From the NCBI GenBank assembly GCA_044228435.1, contig JBGAUW010000022.1, positions 1 through 64,000 of the forward strand: 64,000 nt of DNA, in the 5' to 3' direction. The stretch is from Bog-950 sp044228435 (GTDB taxonomy: Bacteria > Bacteroidota > Bacteroidia > Chitinophagales > LD1). The position numbers were made by a program, and so were the translations under genes. The first letter of the stretch is position 1. Each line of letters starts with the position of its first letter. The notes under the pieces were generated by a model that was not told the DNA's origin, searched no databases, and worked only from the letters and a program-made list of their open reading frames with translations. Below, piece by piece: positions 25,890 to 35,001 of the stretch.

Positions 25890-27284
25890 ATGAGCGCTCC
25901 TAACGATTTATTCCGCGATACTATAGGCACACTTACCAAAGAGGGTAAGCGTAACTGGATATTTGCAAAGCGCCCGCATGGTAAATTGTATAACGCCCGC
26001 ACAGCTGTAAGTATTGTATATCTGTTGGTGTTTTTTTTACTGCCATGGATTAAAATCCACGATGAGCCGGTTTTTTTGTTCAATGTATTTGACCGCAAAT
26101 TCATTTTGTTCAATGTGGTGTTTTGGCCGCAGGATTTTTTTGTGTTTGCGCTGGCTATGCTCACCTTTATATTGTTTATTGTATTGTTTACGGTAGTGTT
26201 TGGCCGTATTTTCTGCGGTTGGATTTGCCCGCAAACTATTTTTATGGAAATGGTATTCCGTAAAATAGAATACTGGATTGATGGCGATGCCGACAAGCAA
26301 CGCAGGCTTAGTCAAATGCCTTGGAACGCAGAGAAGCTGTTGAAACGCACGGCCAAATTCATTGTGTTTTTTGCTATCTCGTTTATAATTGCCAATTACT
26401 TTCTGGCCTACCTGATAGGAATGGATAACGTAATGCTGTACATGCGCGAAGGTATAGCACAACACATAGCTACCTTTATACCACTACTTATTTTTACCGG
26501 TATCTTCTTCTTTGTATACTGGTGGTTCCGCGAGCAGGTGTGCCTGATAGTTTGCCCTTACGGCAGGCTGCAGGGTGTAATGATGGACTCTGACTCGATT
26601 GTGGTGGCCTACGATTATGAGCGCGGGGAACCACGCGCCAAAATACGCAAGAACGATACCACTGCCCATGGCGATTGTATTGATTGTTTTGACTGTGTGC
26701 GTGTTTGCCCTACCGGTATTGATATACGCAACGGCACACAAATGGAGTGCGTAAACTGCACAGCCTGCATAGATGCCTGTGATGCTATTATGCTGCGGGT
26801 AAACCGCCCACAAGGCCTTATACGCCTGGCCAGCGAAAACAATATTAAGAATGGCGAAAAGCTGCACCTTACCAAACGCACCCTTGCCTATAGTATAGTA
26901 CTGGTGCTGCTGCTGGGTATACTGACCGGCTTTTTGATTACCCGCAAGGATATACAAACCACGATTATGCGTGCGCAGGGTATGCTCTACCAGCAACAGG
27001 GTACCGATAGTATCAGCAACCTTTATAACATAAAACTGATAAACAAAACACGCAAGCACATACCGTTGCAACTAAAAATAGAAGGCGGCGGCCTGCATGG
27101 TGATATAAGAATGGTGGGCAACGCCATAAGCGTAAACCCCGAAACTATTGGCGATGGAGTGTTTTTTGTTGTAATGGGTAAAAACCAGTTACAGCACCGG
27201 AAGAACACTATTTATATAGGTATTTACAGCAACGGACGGAGGATAGATGTGGTGAAAACAAACTTTATGGCACCAACCAATTAA
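25890..27284 (+). CDS. ccoG: cbb3 oxidase accessory protein CcoG (RdxA/FixG family)
   Basis: A 464-residue membrane ferredoxin-like protein that acts as a cupric reductase in cbb3 assembly. Five or so transmembrane helices frame Cys motifs CGWICPQTIFME and CLIVCPYGRLQG. A bis-4Fe-4S ferredoxin segment follows (CIDCFDCVRVCPTGIDIR, then CVNCTACIDACD). The C-terminus is the FixG Ig-like domain. It lies in the middle of the operon, 10 bases after ccoP. Confidence 0.95.
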   Translation: MSAPNDLFRDTIGTLTKEGKRNWIFAKRPHGKLYNARTAVSIVYLLVFFLLPWIKIHDEPVFLFNVFDRKFILFNVVFWPQDFFVFALAMLTFILFIVLFTVVFGRIFCGWICPQTIFMEMVFRKIEYWIDGDADKQRRLSQMPWNAEKLLKRTAKFIVFFAISFIIANYFLAYLIGMDNVMLYMREGIAQHIATFIPLLIFTGIFFFVYWWFREQVCLIVCPYGRLQGVMMDSDSIVVAYDYERGEPRAKIRKNDTTAHGDCIDCFDCVRVCPTGIDIRNGTQMECVNCTACIDACDAIMLRVNRPQGLIRLASENNIKNGEKLHLTKRTLAYSIVLVLLLGILTGFLITRKDIQTTIMRAQGMLYQQQGTDSISNLYNIKLINKTRKHIPLQLKIEGGGLHGDIRMVGNAISVNPETIGDGVFFVVMGKNQLQHRKNTIYIGIYSNGRRIDVVKTNFMAPTN

Positions 27285-27296
27285 AATTAAACTACT

Positions 27297-27743
27297 ATGA
27301 AAAAATTAAACTGGGGATGGGGTATTGTGTTATTGTATAGCGGATTTGTAGCTTTTATGCTACTAATGGTTTTTAAAACCACCACAGTAAAAGACGACCT
27401 GGTAACACCCGACTATTACGCCAAAGAGCTGCAATACCAGCAGCAGATGGATAAGCAAAAACATGCTCAGGAACTTAAACAGCAGCCTACCTGGTTGGTA
27501 AGCGGCGGGCAAATTGCTATTCGTTTTCCAGATGAGCAGGCTGCGCAAAAGGTAAAGGCAGAGATTTTATTTTATAATACAGCAGAAGCTAAAAAAGATT
27601 TTAAGATAACCTGTCAGCCCGACAGCAGTGGCATGTGCGCTATAGATGCGCAGCAATTGCAGCATGGTGTTTACCAGATGCAGATAGACTGGAGCGCGGG
27701 TGGTGTGGGATATTATAACGAAGGAACAATCAATATTCAATAA
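27297..27743 (+). CDS. ccoH: FixH/CcoH family protein
   Basis: A 148-residue protein with one N-terminal transmembrane helix and a periplasmic FixH domain: MKKLNWGWGIVLLYSGFVAF, then VKDDLVTPDYYAKELQYQQQ, which is the family signature, and the GVYQMQIDW end. Involved in cbb3 oxidase assembly and stability. Position between ccoG and the SafE-like gene is canonical. Confidence 0.92.
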   Translation: MKKLNWGWGIVLLYSGFVAFMLLMVFKTTTVKDDLVTPDYYAKELQYQQQMDKQKHAQELKQQPTWLVSGGQIAIRFPDEQAAQKVKAEILFYNTAEAKKDFKITCQPDSSGMCAIDAQQLQHGVYQMQIDWSAGGVGYYNEGTINIQ

Positions 27744-27749
27744 CCGGTT

Positions 27750-28466
27750 ATGGAATTTGTAGTAGCAGCATTTGTTATTGGTTTGGCCGGCAGCCTGCAC
27801 TGCGTAGGTATGTGCGGCCCTATTGCACTGGCTTTACCTGTGCAGGGCAAAGGCGCCCTGGGTAAAATAAGCAGCCCACTGATATATAACGCAGGGCGAA
27901 TAGCTACCTATAGTATATTGGGTATGCTGTTTGGCATGTTGGGCAAAGGCGTAGTAATAGCGGGCTACCAGCAATGGCTATCGGTAATTATGGGTGTGCT
28001 GGTTTTAACGGTGTTTTTGTTGCCCGCCCATGTTAAAAGCAAACTGCGAATGACAAAAGTCATTGCACCGGCGGTAACAAAAGTGAAATATTTGCTTGGG
28101 AGATTTTTGACACAACGCACAGCCGGTTCGCTTTTACTTACAGGTGCTTTAAATGGTTTGTTGCCCTGCGGACTTGTTTACCTGGCCATAGCTGGTGCTA
28201 TAGCTACCGGTGATGTATTTAAGAGTGGTGTATTTATGGCTGCCTTTGGCGCCGGCACTTTACCTGCCATGCTATTTGTAGCAGCAGCCAAAGGTATGGT
28301 TACGTTAAACATGCGCAGCAAAATAAACAAGGCCCTACCCGTATTTACAGTAGTAATGGCGTGTTTACTTATACTACGCGGACTTGATTTAGGGATACCT
28401 TACCTGAGCCCGAAGTTTAGTAAAACAGATTGCACCAAACAAAGTTGTTGTACCAAAAAGCAGTAA
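27750..28466 (+). CDS. SafE/UreH-type transmembrane protein of the cbb3 locus
   Basis: A 238-residue membrane protein with six helices of the sulfite exporter TauE/SafE (UreH_2) type that replaces or complements CcoS/CcoA functions in many cbb3 loci. Typical segments: GLAGSLHCVGMCGPIALALP near the start and GALNGLLPCGLVYLAIAGA in the middle. The C-terminus is cysteine-rich (DCTKQSCCTKKQ), a plausible copper-binding tail. A role in copper supply is inferred from the HCxxMC motif and context. Confidence 0.88.
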   Translation: MEFVVAAFVIGLAGSLHCVGMCGPIALALPVQGKGALGKISSPLIYNAGRIATYSILGMLFGMLGKGVVIAGYQQWLSVIMGVLVLTVFLLPAHVKSKLRMTKVIAPAVTKVKYLLGRFLTQRTAGSLLLTGALNGLLPCGLVYLAIAGAIATGDVFKSGVFMAAFGAGTLPAMLFVAAAKGMVTLNMRSKINKALPVFTVVMACLLILRGLDLGIPYLSPKFSKTDCTKQSCCTKKQ

Positions 28467-28468
28467 CC

Positions 28469-28897
28469 ATGGAACTATTAATAGCCGACACAAAAACCAT
28501 CAGCGAAATTCAAAATGAGTTCAATACTGAATTTCCGTTTTTGAAAATTGAATTTTTTGATGCCGCGTACAAACCGGAAACTGCTTTGCCTAAAAGCAAA
28601 ATTCTTGGCAACGATAAAAAGCTATCTGCATGTAAGCGGCTACACAGTCAGGGCAGCATTGTTGTTGCCGAGAACGACCGTGTAAGCGACCTTGAAAATG
28701 TATTGTGGGAACAGTTTGGGCTGGCGGCACAGGTGTTTCGCAAAAGCGGCAACCTGTGGATTGAAACTTCGCTTACCGATAGCTGGACGCTGGGCCGCCA
28801 AAACCGCGAAGGCTTGGAGATGAGCCAGGTGCAGCACATTAACCGCTACAAACAAACCGAAGACGAGGATCCTACAGACAGAGATAAAGGGGCGTAG
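28469..28897 (+). CDS. Conserved hypothetical protein of the cbb3 locus
   Basis: A 142-residue soluble protein starting at ATG 28469, two bases after the previous stop. The sequence (ELLIADTKTISEIQNEFN ... LKIEFFD, then LWEQFGLAAQVFRKSGNLWI and TLGRQNREGLEM) is familiar as an unnamed protein accompanying oxidase genes in Bacteroidota. No cofactor motif is visible. It is probably the last intact gene of the operon. Confidence 0.72.
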   Translation: MELLIADTKTISEIQNEFNTEFPFLKIEFFDAAYKPETALPKSKILGNDKKLSACKRLHSQGSIVVAENDRVSDLENVLWEQFGLAAQVFRKSGNLWIETSLTDSWTLGRQNREGLEMSQVQHINRYKQTEDEDPTDRDKGA

Positions 28898-28904
28898 AAA
28901 AGCA

Positions 28905-29303
28905 CAACAATACCCGACCAGTTACAATTGCCGCATTAGTATTGCTATTGTTTAATGGCATAGGTGCAGTGTATGGTGGTCTGCATTTCATTTTACAACC
29001 CGATGGTAGCAGCATGGGCATGTCGCCGACGCATTTACAACATTCGTTGTTAGCAGTTACCTTATACCGCGTATCATTTTACTAGTAGTAAACGGACTGC
29101 TTAGTTGTGTAGTTGCTATACTTACCCTAGCGCGCGCAAAGCATTACGCGGTAGCAGTTGCCGGCAGGGTGTGTTATTATTAGGCTGGCTTGTAGTGCAG
29201 ATTGCTATACTGCGCTTTGTGTTTATACTGCACATAGCAATGGCAGTAGTAGGACTGCTGCTGCTCGCAGCAGGTATTTATTTGTATAAAAAAAACATCT
29301 TAG
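28905..29303 (+). pseudogene. Frameshifted four-helix membrane protein
   Basis: Three frames together encode a small hydrophobic protein: TRPVTIAALVLLLFNGIG and HFILQPDGSSMGMS, then LIPRIILLVVNGLLSCVV with LTLARAKHYAVAVA, then QGVLLLGWLVVQIAILRFVF and AVVGLLLLAAGIYLYKK. Frames change near 29050 and near 29160, and no ATG/GTG/TTG start precedes the first part. I recognise the general pattern (LIPGIIL, LLGWLVVQ) from unnamed Bacteroidota membrane proteins. Either decay or two sequencing indels. Confidence 0.65.
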
Positions 29304-30361
29304 TTAAGCAGGTTTTTAAGCTTATCCTCGTTAAGCACTGTAATTTTACCGCCGGTTATATCTATCAGCTTTTCGTGCTTAAAATCGCTTAAGGTACGTA
29401 TAAGGCTTTCGGTGGCAGTGCCTACTACCTGTGCCAGGTCTTCACGCGGTATCTCCAGCCTAGGTTTATCGGCAGGGCCCTTTTTGTATTTATCATATAC
29501 ATGTAACAGTGCAGTTGCTACCCGTTTGCGCAACGAGTTATAAGCAAGGTTAAGCAGTTGTTCTTCGCGTTCGGTAAGGTTCTGGCTTAACAGTTTAATA
29601 AACCGGTGCGACAGTTGCACGTCACCGTTCAGCAGGGTGGTAAAATCCGCCTTCGGAATCAGCATCACTTCTGCATCTTCCATTACCTCTGCATTATCGG
29701 TATAGGCCGTTTCCTCCAGCAATGCGTTATAGCCCATAAAGTCACCCTCTTTATAAATTGCGGTAATCAACTCCTTGGCATCATCGTTGGAGCGAAAAGA
29801 TTTTATTTTCCCTTTTACCAAAAAAAACAAACTGCCCGGACGCTGGCCGGCAGTATAAAGCATCTGTTTCTTTTTAATGGTTTGTATTTCCCGGTCGCCT
29901 TTGGTTAAATCTATTTTACCATTGGCACCGGCCATTTTAAAAAACTCGTTTACACCATCGGCGCTGGCAGCAAATTCAGTTTTAAGTATGTCGTTCTTCT
30001 TCAGCCTGGTTTCAACAGCGTTTAGCAGTTCTATATCATCAAATGGTTTGGTGATGTAATCGTCGGCGCCCATCTCCATGCCTTTTCTAAAATCGGTACG
30101 GTCGGCTTTGGCGGTAAGAAAAATAAATGGTATGGCCGATGTTTTGTTGCTTTTGCTCAGCATGTGTAGCACGCCATAACCATCCAGCTCGGGCATCATA
30201 ATATCGCATATCACTAAATCAGGGTTTTCATTTTGTACCAGTTCAACACCCTTTTTACCATTGGGCGCCGAAGCAACTTCATAACCGGCCAGTTGCAAAA
30301 TTTCTTCAGTATTTTCTCTTACTGCGTTGTTATCTTCTATCAATACAATTTTTTTCGACAT
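29300..30361 (-). CDS. Response regulator with cNMP-binding and Crp/Fnr HTH output
   Basis: A 353-residue regulator. Residues 1-120 form a receiver domain with phosphoacceptor Asp53 (VICDIMMPELDG) and LTAKAD/KPF motifs. About 150-270 is a cyclic-nucleotide-binding fold (RPGSLFFLVKGKIKSF). The C-terminus is a Crp-type winged helix: LEIPREDLAQVVGTATESLI and RTLSDFK. In the recognition helix the Glu and Arg that read TGA in Fnr/Crp are kept (T-E-S-L-I-R); the Fnr serine is Ile. Start 30361 lies 10 bases after the kinase stop; an upstream TTG/ATG would overlap it. Likely controller of the low-oxygen genes here. Confidence 0.92.
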   Translation of the reverse strand: MSKKIVLIEDNNAVRENTEEILQLAGYEVASAPNGKKGVELVQNENPDLVICDIMMPELDGYGVLHMLSKSNKTSAIPFIFLTAKADRTDFRKGMEMGADDYITKPFDDIELLNAVETRLKKNDILKTEFAASADGVNEFFKMAGANGKIDLTKGDREIQTIKKKQMLYTAGQRPGSLFFLVKGKIKSFRSNDDAKELITAIYKEGDFMGYNALLEETAYTDNAEVMEDAEVMLIPKADFTTLLNGDVQLSHRFIKLLSQNLTEREEQLLNLAYNSLRKRVATALLHVYDKYKKGPADKPRLEIPREDLAQVVGTATESLIRTLSDFKHEKLIDITGGKITVLNEDKLKNLLN

Positions 30362-30371
30362 GGTTGTATGT

Positions 30372-31598
30372 TTAAGTGATTGGTATAGTAACAATAAATT
30401 TTGTGCCTACATTTAGTTCGCTGTGCAGTTCAATATTGCCCTGTAACAGCTCAAGATATTTGGTAACAATATGCAGCCCAAGTCCGGTACCTTGTATGTT
30501 TTGTGCGTTGCGCGCCCTAAAAAAGCGTTCAAACAAATGCTCCTGGTCTTCTTTCGAAATACCAATGCCGCTATCTTTTACACTAAATTCTATTTGATGG
30601 TTACCGCTTACTACCTGCAGCTCAATAACTGTATCTTCACGCGAAAACTTAATGGCATTAGATACAAGGTTAAGAAGTATGTTTTTTATTAAATGTTTAT
30701 CCGTATGCTGTTCATTAAGGCCGGTATAATTGTAATCAATATGTTGCCCGGGTTTAAGTAGTTCCTGCATATCTGCCACAAAGGCAGATATTAAACTGTT
30801 AAGGTTGACCAATTCGCATTTTGCAGTAATTAAACCCTCCTCCAGCCTATTAAGCGAAAGTAAATCTTCGAGCATGGAGGTAAGGTGTTGAACCGCTTCT
30901 TTAATACGGTTAATGTGTTTTTCTCGCTTATCCTGATCCTCTGTCTTGCTATATTTTCCGAGTAGTGATGCAGATGACAACACCGTAGTAAGTGGCGTGC
31001 GAAACTCGTGCGATACAGTTGAAACAAACCTGGTTTTAAGCTCGCTTAGTTCTTTTTCTTTCTCCAGCGATAAGGTAAGTTCGTTCTTGCTGGTTTCGAG
31101 CTGCATAAGTGTTTCGCGCAGCATTAAGGTGCGATCCTCAATTTTATTTTCCAGCTCCTCGTTCATCTTCTTTATCTCCTCCTCTACCTTTTTACGCTGT
31201 GTAATGTCCGCCCTTATGGCTACATACTGATAAGGTTTTCCCTTATCGTTAAGAAAAGGCACTATAGTAGTATCTACCCAGTATACAGTTCCATCTTTGG
31301 CTTTATTCTTAAGTTCCCCTTTCCATATATTACCGTTAGCAATTGTAACCCATAGGTTGCGTATAAACTCTTTAGGGTGGTAGCCCGAATTAATAATGCG
31401 ATGATCTTTACCCAATAACTCTTCGCGTGAATACTTGGATATTTTACAAAAGTTATCGTTTACATAAGTTATCACCCCCTTTTGGTCGGTAATAGCTACA
31501 ATGGCAGATTGGTCAAGGGCGTATTTATAGTCCGACACTTCTTTCTGTGAAGCAGCCAGTGTTTTTTCTGCTTCCATATTACCCGGTACTTCACTCAT
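30372..31598 (-). CDS. PAS-domain sensor histidine kinase
   Basis: A 408-residue soluble kinase. A PAS domain lies at about 25-140 (ALDQSAIVAITDQKGVITYV, EELLGKDHRIINSGYH, ITQRKKVEEE), then a coiled coil (140-190), the H box STVSHEFRTPLTT, the N box NLVSNAIKFS, G1 DSGIGI and G2 GTGLGLHIVTKYLE. No membrane segment, so it senses a cytoplasmic signal, perhaps through the PAS domain (O2, redox or NO; inferred). It is cotranscribed with the Crp-type response regulator 10 bases downstream, forming a two-component pair. Confidence 0.93.
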   Translation of the reverse strand: MSEVPGNMEAEKTLAASQKEVSDYKYALDQSAIVAITDQKGVITYVNDNFCKISKYSREELLGKDHRIINSGYHPKEFIRNLWVTIANGNIWKGELKNKAKDGTVYWVDTTIVPFLNDKGKPYQYVAIRADITQRKKVEEEIKKMNEELENKIEDRTLMLRETLMQLETSKNELTLSLEKEKELSELKTRFVSTVSHEFRTPLTTVLSSASLLGKYSKTEDQDKREKHINRIKEAVQHLTSMLEDLLSLNRLEEGLITAKCELVNLNSLISAFVADMQELLKPGQHIDYNYTGLNEQHTDKHLIKNILLNLVSNAIKFSREDTVIELQVVSGNHQIEFSVKDSGIGISKEDQEHLFERFFRARNAQNIQGTGLGLHIVTKYLELLQGNIELHSELNVGTKFIVTIPIT

Positions 31599-31742
31599 TC
31601 CTTGGTTACGTTTTACGCAAACAAAACTAACAAAACCATTTTTCCTGTCGTCACAATCCTTTACTTACCTGAAATGCCCGATGCAAACATTGAAATTGGG
31701 ATAAACAGCTATGATTTTTGTCATTGGTTATGCCCGGTAATA

Positions 31743-32294
31743 TTACTTTTTTACCGGTGGTAGCAAAACAGCATCTATAATATGCACAACTCCATTTGAT
31801 GCCGGAACGGAGGCTATGATAGTTGCACCGTTCACCGTATACTTTCCATCCTTTACACCAATCGTTACATTATCTAAATTAGCCTGGTTCAGTATCTGAC
31901 CATCCGTCATTTTTTCTGTGGTAATACCTCCCACAAAAACATGGTATTCCAGAATATTTTGCAAATCGCCCTTTGCTTCTGGTTTTAATAAATTATCTAC
32001 CGTGCCGGCAGGCAGCTTTTCAAATGCAGCATTGGTTGGTGCAAATACAGTAAACGGGCCCGCGTTGGAAAGTACATCCACATATTCTGCAGCTTTAAGT
32101 GCAGTTACCAAAGTAGTATGGTCTTTAGATCCTACAGCCACCTTAACAACATCCTTATTGGATTGATCGTCCTGAACAGCTGATTGACCGGCGTGTGTTA
32201 TAGATTCGGTGCTGGAATTTTGTTCAGGATTTGGATTGTTGTTGCAGGATGCAAGAAATGCAGCAATCGTCAGGGCTAAGAATATCTTTTTCAT
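31743..32294 (-). CDS. Fasciclin-domain lipoprotein
   Basis: A 183-residue lipoprotein: leader MKKIFLALTIAAFLASC with Cys17, an acidic/serine linker, then one FAS1 domain (about 45-180) with TLVTALKAAEYVDVLSNAG, FTVFAPTNAAFEKLPAG and NGVVHIIDAVLLPP. FAS1 domains mediate adhesion; in Bacteroidota some sit beside nos or cbb3 loci. Its promoter carries a perfect TAAGTTTG box with an Fnr/Crp-like site centred 36.5 bases upstream, so it is likely induced under low oxygen with the rest of the locus. Confidence 0.9.
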   Translation of the reverse strand: MKKIFLALTIAAFLASCNNNPNPEQNSSTESITHAGQSAVQDDQSNKDVVKVAVGSKDHTTLVTALKAAEYVDVLSNAGPFTVFAPTNAAFEKLPAGTVDNLLKPEAKGDLQNILEYHVFVGGITTEKMTDGQILNQANLDNVTIGVKDGKYTVNGATIIASVPASNGVVHIIDAVLLPPVKK

Positions 32295-32316
32295 AATGTA
32301 GTGTGTTTTATAAAAG

Positions 32317-32360
32317 CAAACTTATCGTCTGTTTTTTTGTAAGCCGATGATAAACTTCAT
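32317..32360 (-). promoter_or_regulatory. Fnr/Crp-like site and -7 box for the fasciclin gene
   Basis: On the minus strand the -7 box TAAGTTTG (32324-32317) fits TAnnTTTG perfectly. ATGATAAACTTCAT at 32347-32360 (TGAT-n4-TTCA core) is centred 36.5 bases upstream of the box's G, the same spacing as at ric. The site could also serve nadA on the other strand, but no matching -7 box was found there. Confidence 0.6.
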
Positions 32361-32435
32361 GCTGCAGGCATATTTTAATCATATACTCCCTTTATAGTTT
32401 ACGACATAATTGTATTCTCTAATACTATCACGACC

Positions 32436-33392
32436 ATGGCAATTTTCAATGATATACGAAAGTTGAAAAAAGAAAAAGATGCGAGTATTCTCGCCCATTA
32501 CTATATGCCGCCAGAGTTGCAGGTATTGGAAAGAGACGGAGGGGTAGCAGATTTTATTGGCGACTCACTTGGCCTTAGCATAGAAGCAAGTAAGGTAAAG
32601 TCTGCTAATATTATTTTTTGCGGCGTAGCTTTTATGGCAGAAACGGCAAAAATTCTAAATCCGGATAAGCACGTATTCATTCCCGATAAAGATGCCGGTT
32701 GCTCACTTGCATCCAGTATTACTGCTGCAGATGTTCGCAGACTTAGGTTGCAATATCCGGGTGTGCCGGTTATTGCTTATGTCAATACTTATGCCGAAAC
32801 AAAAGCCGAGTGCGATATCTGCTGTACTTCGCGAAATGCTTTGGCCATTGCCAAGTCATTTAAAAACGATACACTCATTTTTATCCCCGATGTATATATG
32901 GGACAAAACCTGCAGGCGCAAATTGAACGAGAAACAGGAAAGAGAATAATTCTGTGGGATGGTCGTTGCGAAGTGCATGAGCAATTTTCAAATGCTTCTC
33001 TTGCTACGATGCTGCTGATGAATCCGGATGCCGAGATGTTATTACACTGGGAAGTGCCAAAAGAAACAGTAGATGAATCGCTGCATAATCATAAAGGCGT
33101 ATTGGGTAGTACGAACGATATTTTAAAATATGTAGGCAGCAGCAAATCCAAAAAATTTATCATGGCTTCCGAGTGCGATCTTGGGGCCACCTTACGTGGC
33201 ATGTATCCTGAAAGGGAGTTTATTACCCCTTGTTTTAAATGCCCTTACATGAAAAAAATAAATGTAGGCAATACCCTCTCTGCCTTGCAGGCCATAGATA
33301 CGCCTGAACAGGTGAAATATGAAATTATTCTATCGCCCGGAATTTTAGAACGTGCGTTTTTACCTATAAAGCGAATGCTGGAATTTGTATGA
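32436..33392 (+). CDS. nadA: Quinolinate synthase
   Basis: A 318-residue [4Fe-4S] enzyme that condenses iminoaspartate with dihydroxyacetone phosphate to quinolinate in NAD synthesis. Recognisable: ILAHYYMPPELQ, DFIGDSLGLS, and three cluster-cysteine regions (IPDKDAGCSLA, LWDGRCEVHEQF, TPCFKCPYMKKI). Full length. The stop overlaps the nadB start by four bases (ATGA), so the two enzymes of the pathway are translationally coupled. nadC is not in the window. Confidence 0.96.
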   Translation: MAIFNDIRKLKKEKDASILAHYYMPPELQVLERDGGVADFIGDSLGLSIEASKVKSANIIFCGVAFMAETAKILNPDKHVFIPDKDAGCSLASSITAADVRRLRLQYPGVPVIAYVNTYAETKAECDICCTSRNALAIAKSFKNDTLIFIPDVYMGQNLQAQIERETGKRIILWDGRCEVHEQFSNASLATMLLMNPDAEMLLHWEVPKETVDESLHNHKGVLGSTNDILKYVGSSKSKKFIMASECDLGATLRGMYPEREFITPCFKCPYMKKINVGNTLSALQAIDTPEQVKYEIILSPGILERAFLPIKRMLEFV

Positions 33393-34975
33393 AAGAATTG
33401 AAAACACAGGTGCTGGTAATTGGCAGCGGCATAGCCGGTTTGTATTACGCTATCAGGTGTGCTGCATTTGCTAGTGTTACCATTGTAACTAAAGCTGCTA
33501 TTGGTGATTCGAATACGATGTTTGCACAAGGTGGTATTGCCGCGGTAATGGATAAGAATGATAATGTAGAAAGCCATGTGCGCGACACATTGAGTGCCGG
33601 TGATGGCTTATGTAAAGAACGGGCCGTGCGATTAATAGCTGAAAACGCTAAACAGGCAATCCTGGATTTAGAAAATTTACAAGTGCAATTTGATAAAACC
33701 CCTAACGGCGATTTTGATTTACACCGCGAGGGCGGGCACTCATACGCAAGAGTGGTGCATCATGCCGATATTACCGGTAGGGAAGTGGAAAATTCGCTGG
33801 TTGAGGCCGTACTCCATCATCCCAACATTGCCGTTCTAGAAAGATGTTTTGCAGTAGACTTAATAGTTAACGAAAACTCCTGTTCAGGTATTATCGCAAT
33901 TGATGAAAACAGAGAATGGCTGCATATTCAGACGTTAGCGGTTATGCTTGCAACCGGTGGTGCGGCGCAGGTGTATAAGCAAACTACCAATCCTGCTGTG
34001 GCTACCGGCGACGGATTTGCTATGGCACATCGCGCAGGTGCGCGGGTATCAAACATGGAGTTTGTTCAGTTTCATCCCACTACGTTGTATGAACCGGGCT
34101 GCGAAACATTTTTAATTACCGAAGCCATACGCGGTTTTGGCGCTGAGCTTAAAGATAAGGATGGACAAGCTTTTATGCATAAATATCACCCTATGAAATC
34201 GCTGGCCCCGCGCGATGTGGTTAGCCGTGCTATTATTAACGAAATGCAATCTTCTGACCAGCCTTGTGTTTATCTGGATGTAAGGAATATTACTATGCCG
34301 GAGATGCAAAAGCACTTTCCAAATATTGCAGCGCATTGCGAAAGGAGCGGTTTAAATTTATCGCAGCAAATGATACCAGTGGTGCCCGCAGCGCACTATA
34401 TGTGCGGTGGAGTGGTTACGGATTTAGATGGAAAGACTTCGGTTGCCAATTTATACGCTTCCGGAGAAGTTGCCTGCACGGGGGTACATGGCGCGAACCG
34501 GCTGGCCAGTAACTCGCTGTTAGAGGGATTGGTTTTTGCGGCCCGTGCAAGCAATAATACAGGACTGTTACTTACCTCTGCCGCACCGTTACTCAAAAAC
34601 ACTATCACGCCTGAGGCCAGAATCAGCATGGCAGAAGGCAATACAACATTCGCCCGCGCTTATATGCGCGATTTGATGTGGCAGTACGCAGGTATTATTC
34701 GAAACCACTCAGGCCTTACCTATTGCCTGAACGAGTTGAATGAATTGAAAAAGGAACTAGAGTCAAGTATAATGATGGAGGGGATATCGCTTGAAAGCCA
34801 GGAACTATCAAATATGCTGGACACATCTATGCTAATAGTTATGGCGGCTCTCAACCGGAAGGAAAGTAGGGGATGCCATTATCGAACTGATTTTCCGGAA
34901 AAGAATGATCCGTTTACAACCGGTTTGCAAATAGAAAAGTTGTTTCGTGAATCTATCAACGATTACCCAAAATAA
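33389..34975 (+). CDS. nadB: L-aspartate oxidase
   Basis: A 528-residue FAD enzyme oxidising L-aspartate to iminoaspartate, the substrate of NadA; it can use O2 or fumarate. The dinucleotide site is VIGSGIAGLYYAIRCA; HREGGHSYARVVHHAD and FAQGGIAA are diagnostic, as are LAPRDVVSRAI and VHGANRLASNSLLE. The C-terminal helical domain is present. Overlaps nadA by four bases. Confidence 0.96.
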   Translation: MKELKTQVLVIGSGIAGLYYAIRCAAFASVTIVTKAAIGDSNTMFAQGGIAAVMDKNDNVESHVRDTLSAGDGLCKERAVRLIAENAKQAILDLENLQVQFDKTPNGDFDLHREGGHSYARVVHHADITGREVENSLVEAVLHHPNIAVLERCFAVDLIVNENSCSGIIAIDENREWLHIQTLAVMLATGGAAQVYKQTTNPAVATGDGFAMAHRAGARVSNMEFVQFHPTTLYEPGCETFLITEAIRGFGAELKDKDGQAFMHKYHPMKSLAPRDVVSRAIINEMQSSDQPCVYLDVRNITMPEMQKHFPNIAAHCERSGLNLSQQMIPVVPAAHYMCGGVVTDLDGKTSVANLYASGEVACTGVHGANRLASNSLLEGLVFAARASNNTGLLLTSAAPLLKNTITPEARISMAEGNTTFARAYMRDLMWQYAGIIRNHSGLTYCLNELNELKKELESSIMMEGISLESQELSNMLDTSMLIVMAALNRKESRGCHYRTDFPEKNDPFTTGLQIEKLFRESINDYPK

Positions 34976-35001
34976 TCCACGCTTTAGTAAGTAAAGGAAG
35001 T

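Noticed and set aside
31711..31724. ATGATTTTTGTCAT upstream of the histidine kinase as a further Fnr/Crp-like operator
   Set aside because: The palindrome is good, but the nearest box (AATGTTTG, 31691-31684) is at 33.5 bases with a mismatch, and a perfect TAGTTTTG box at 31629-31622 is ~95 bases away. Spacing does not fit either class.
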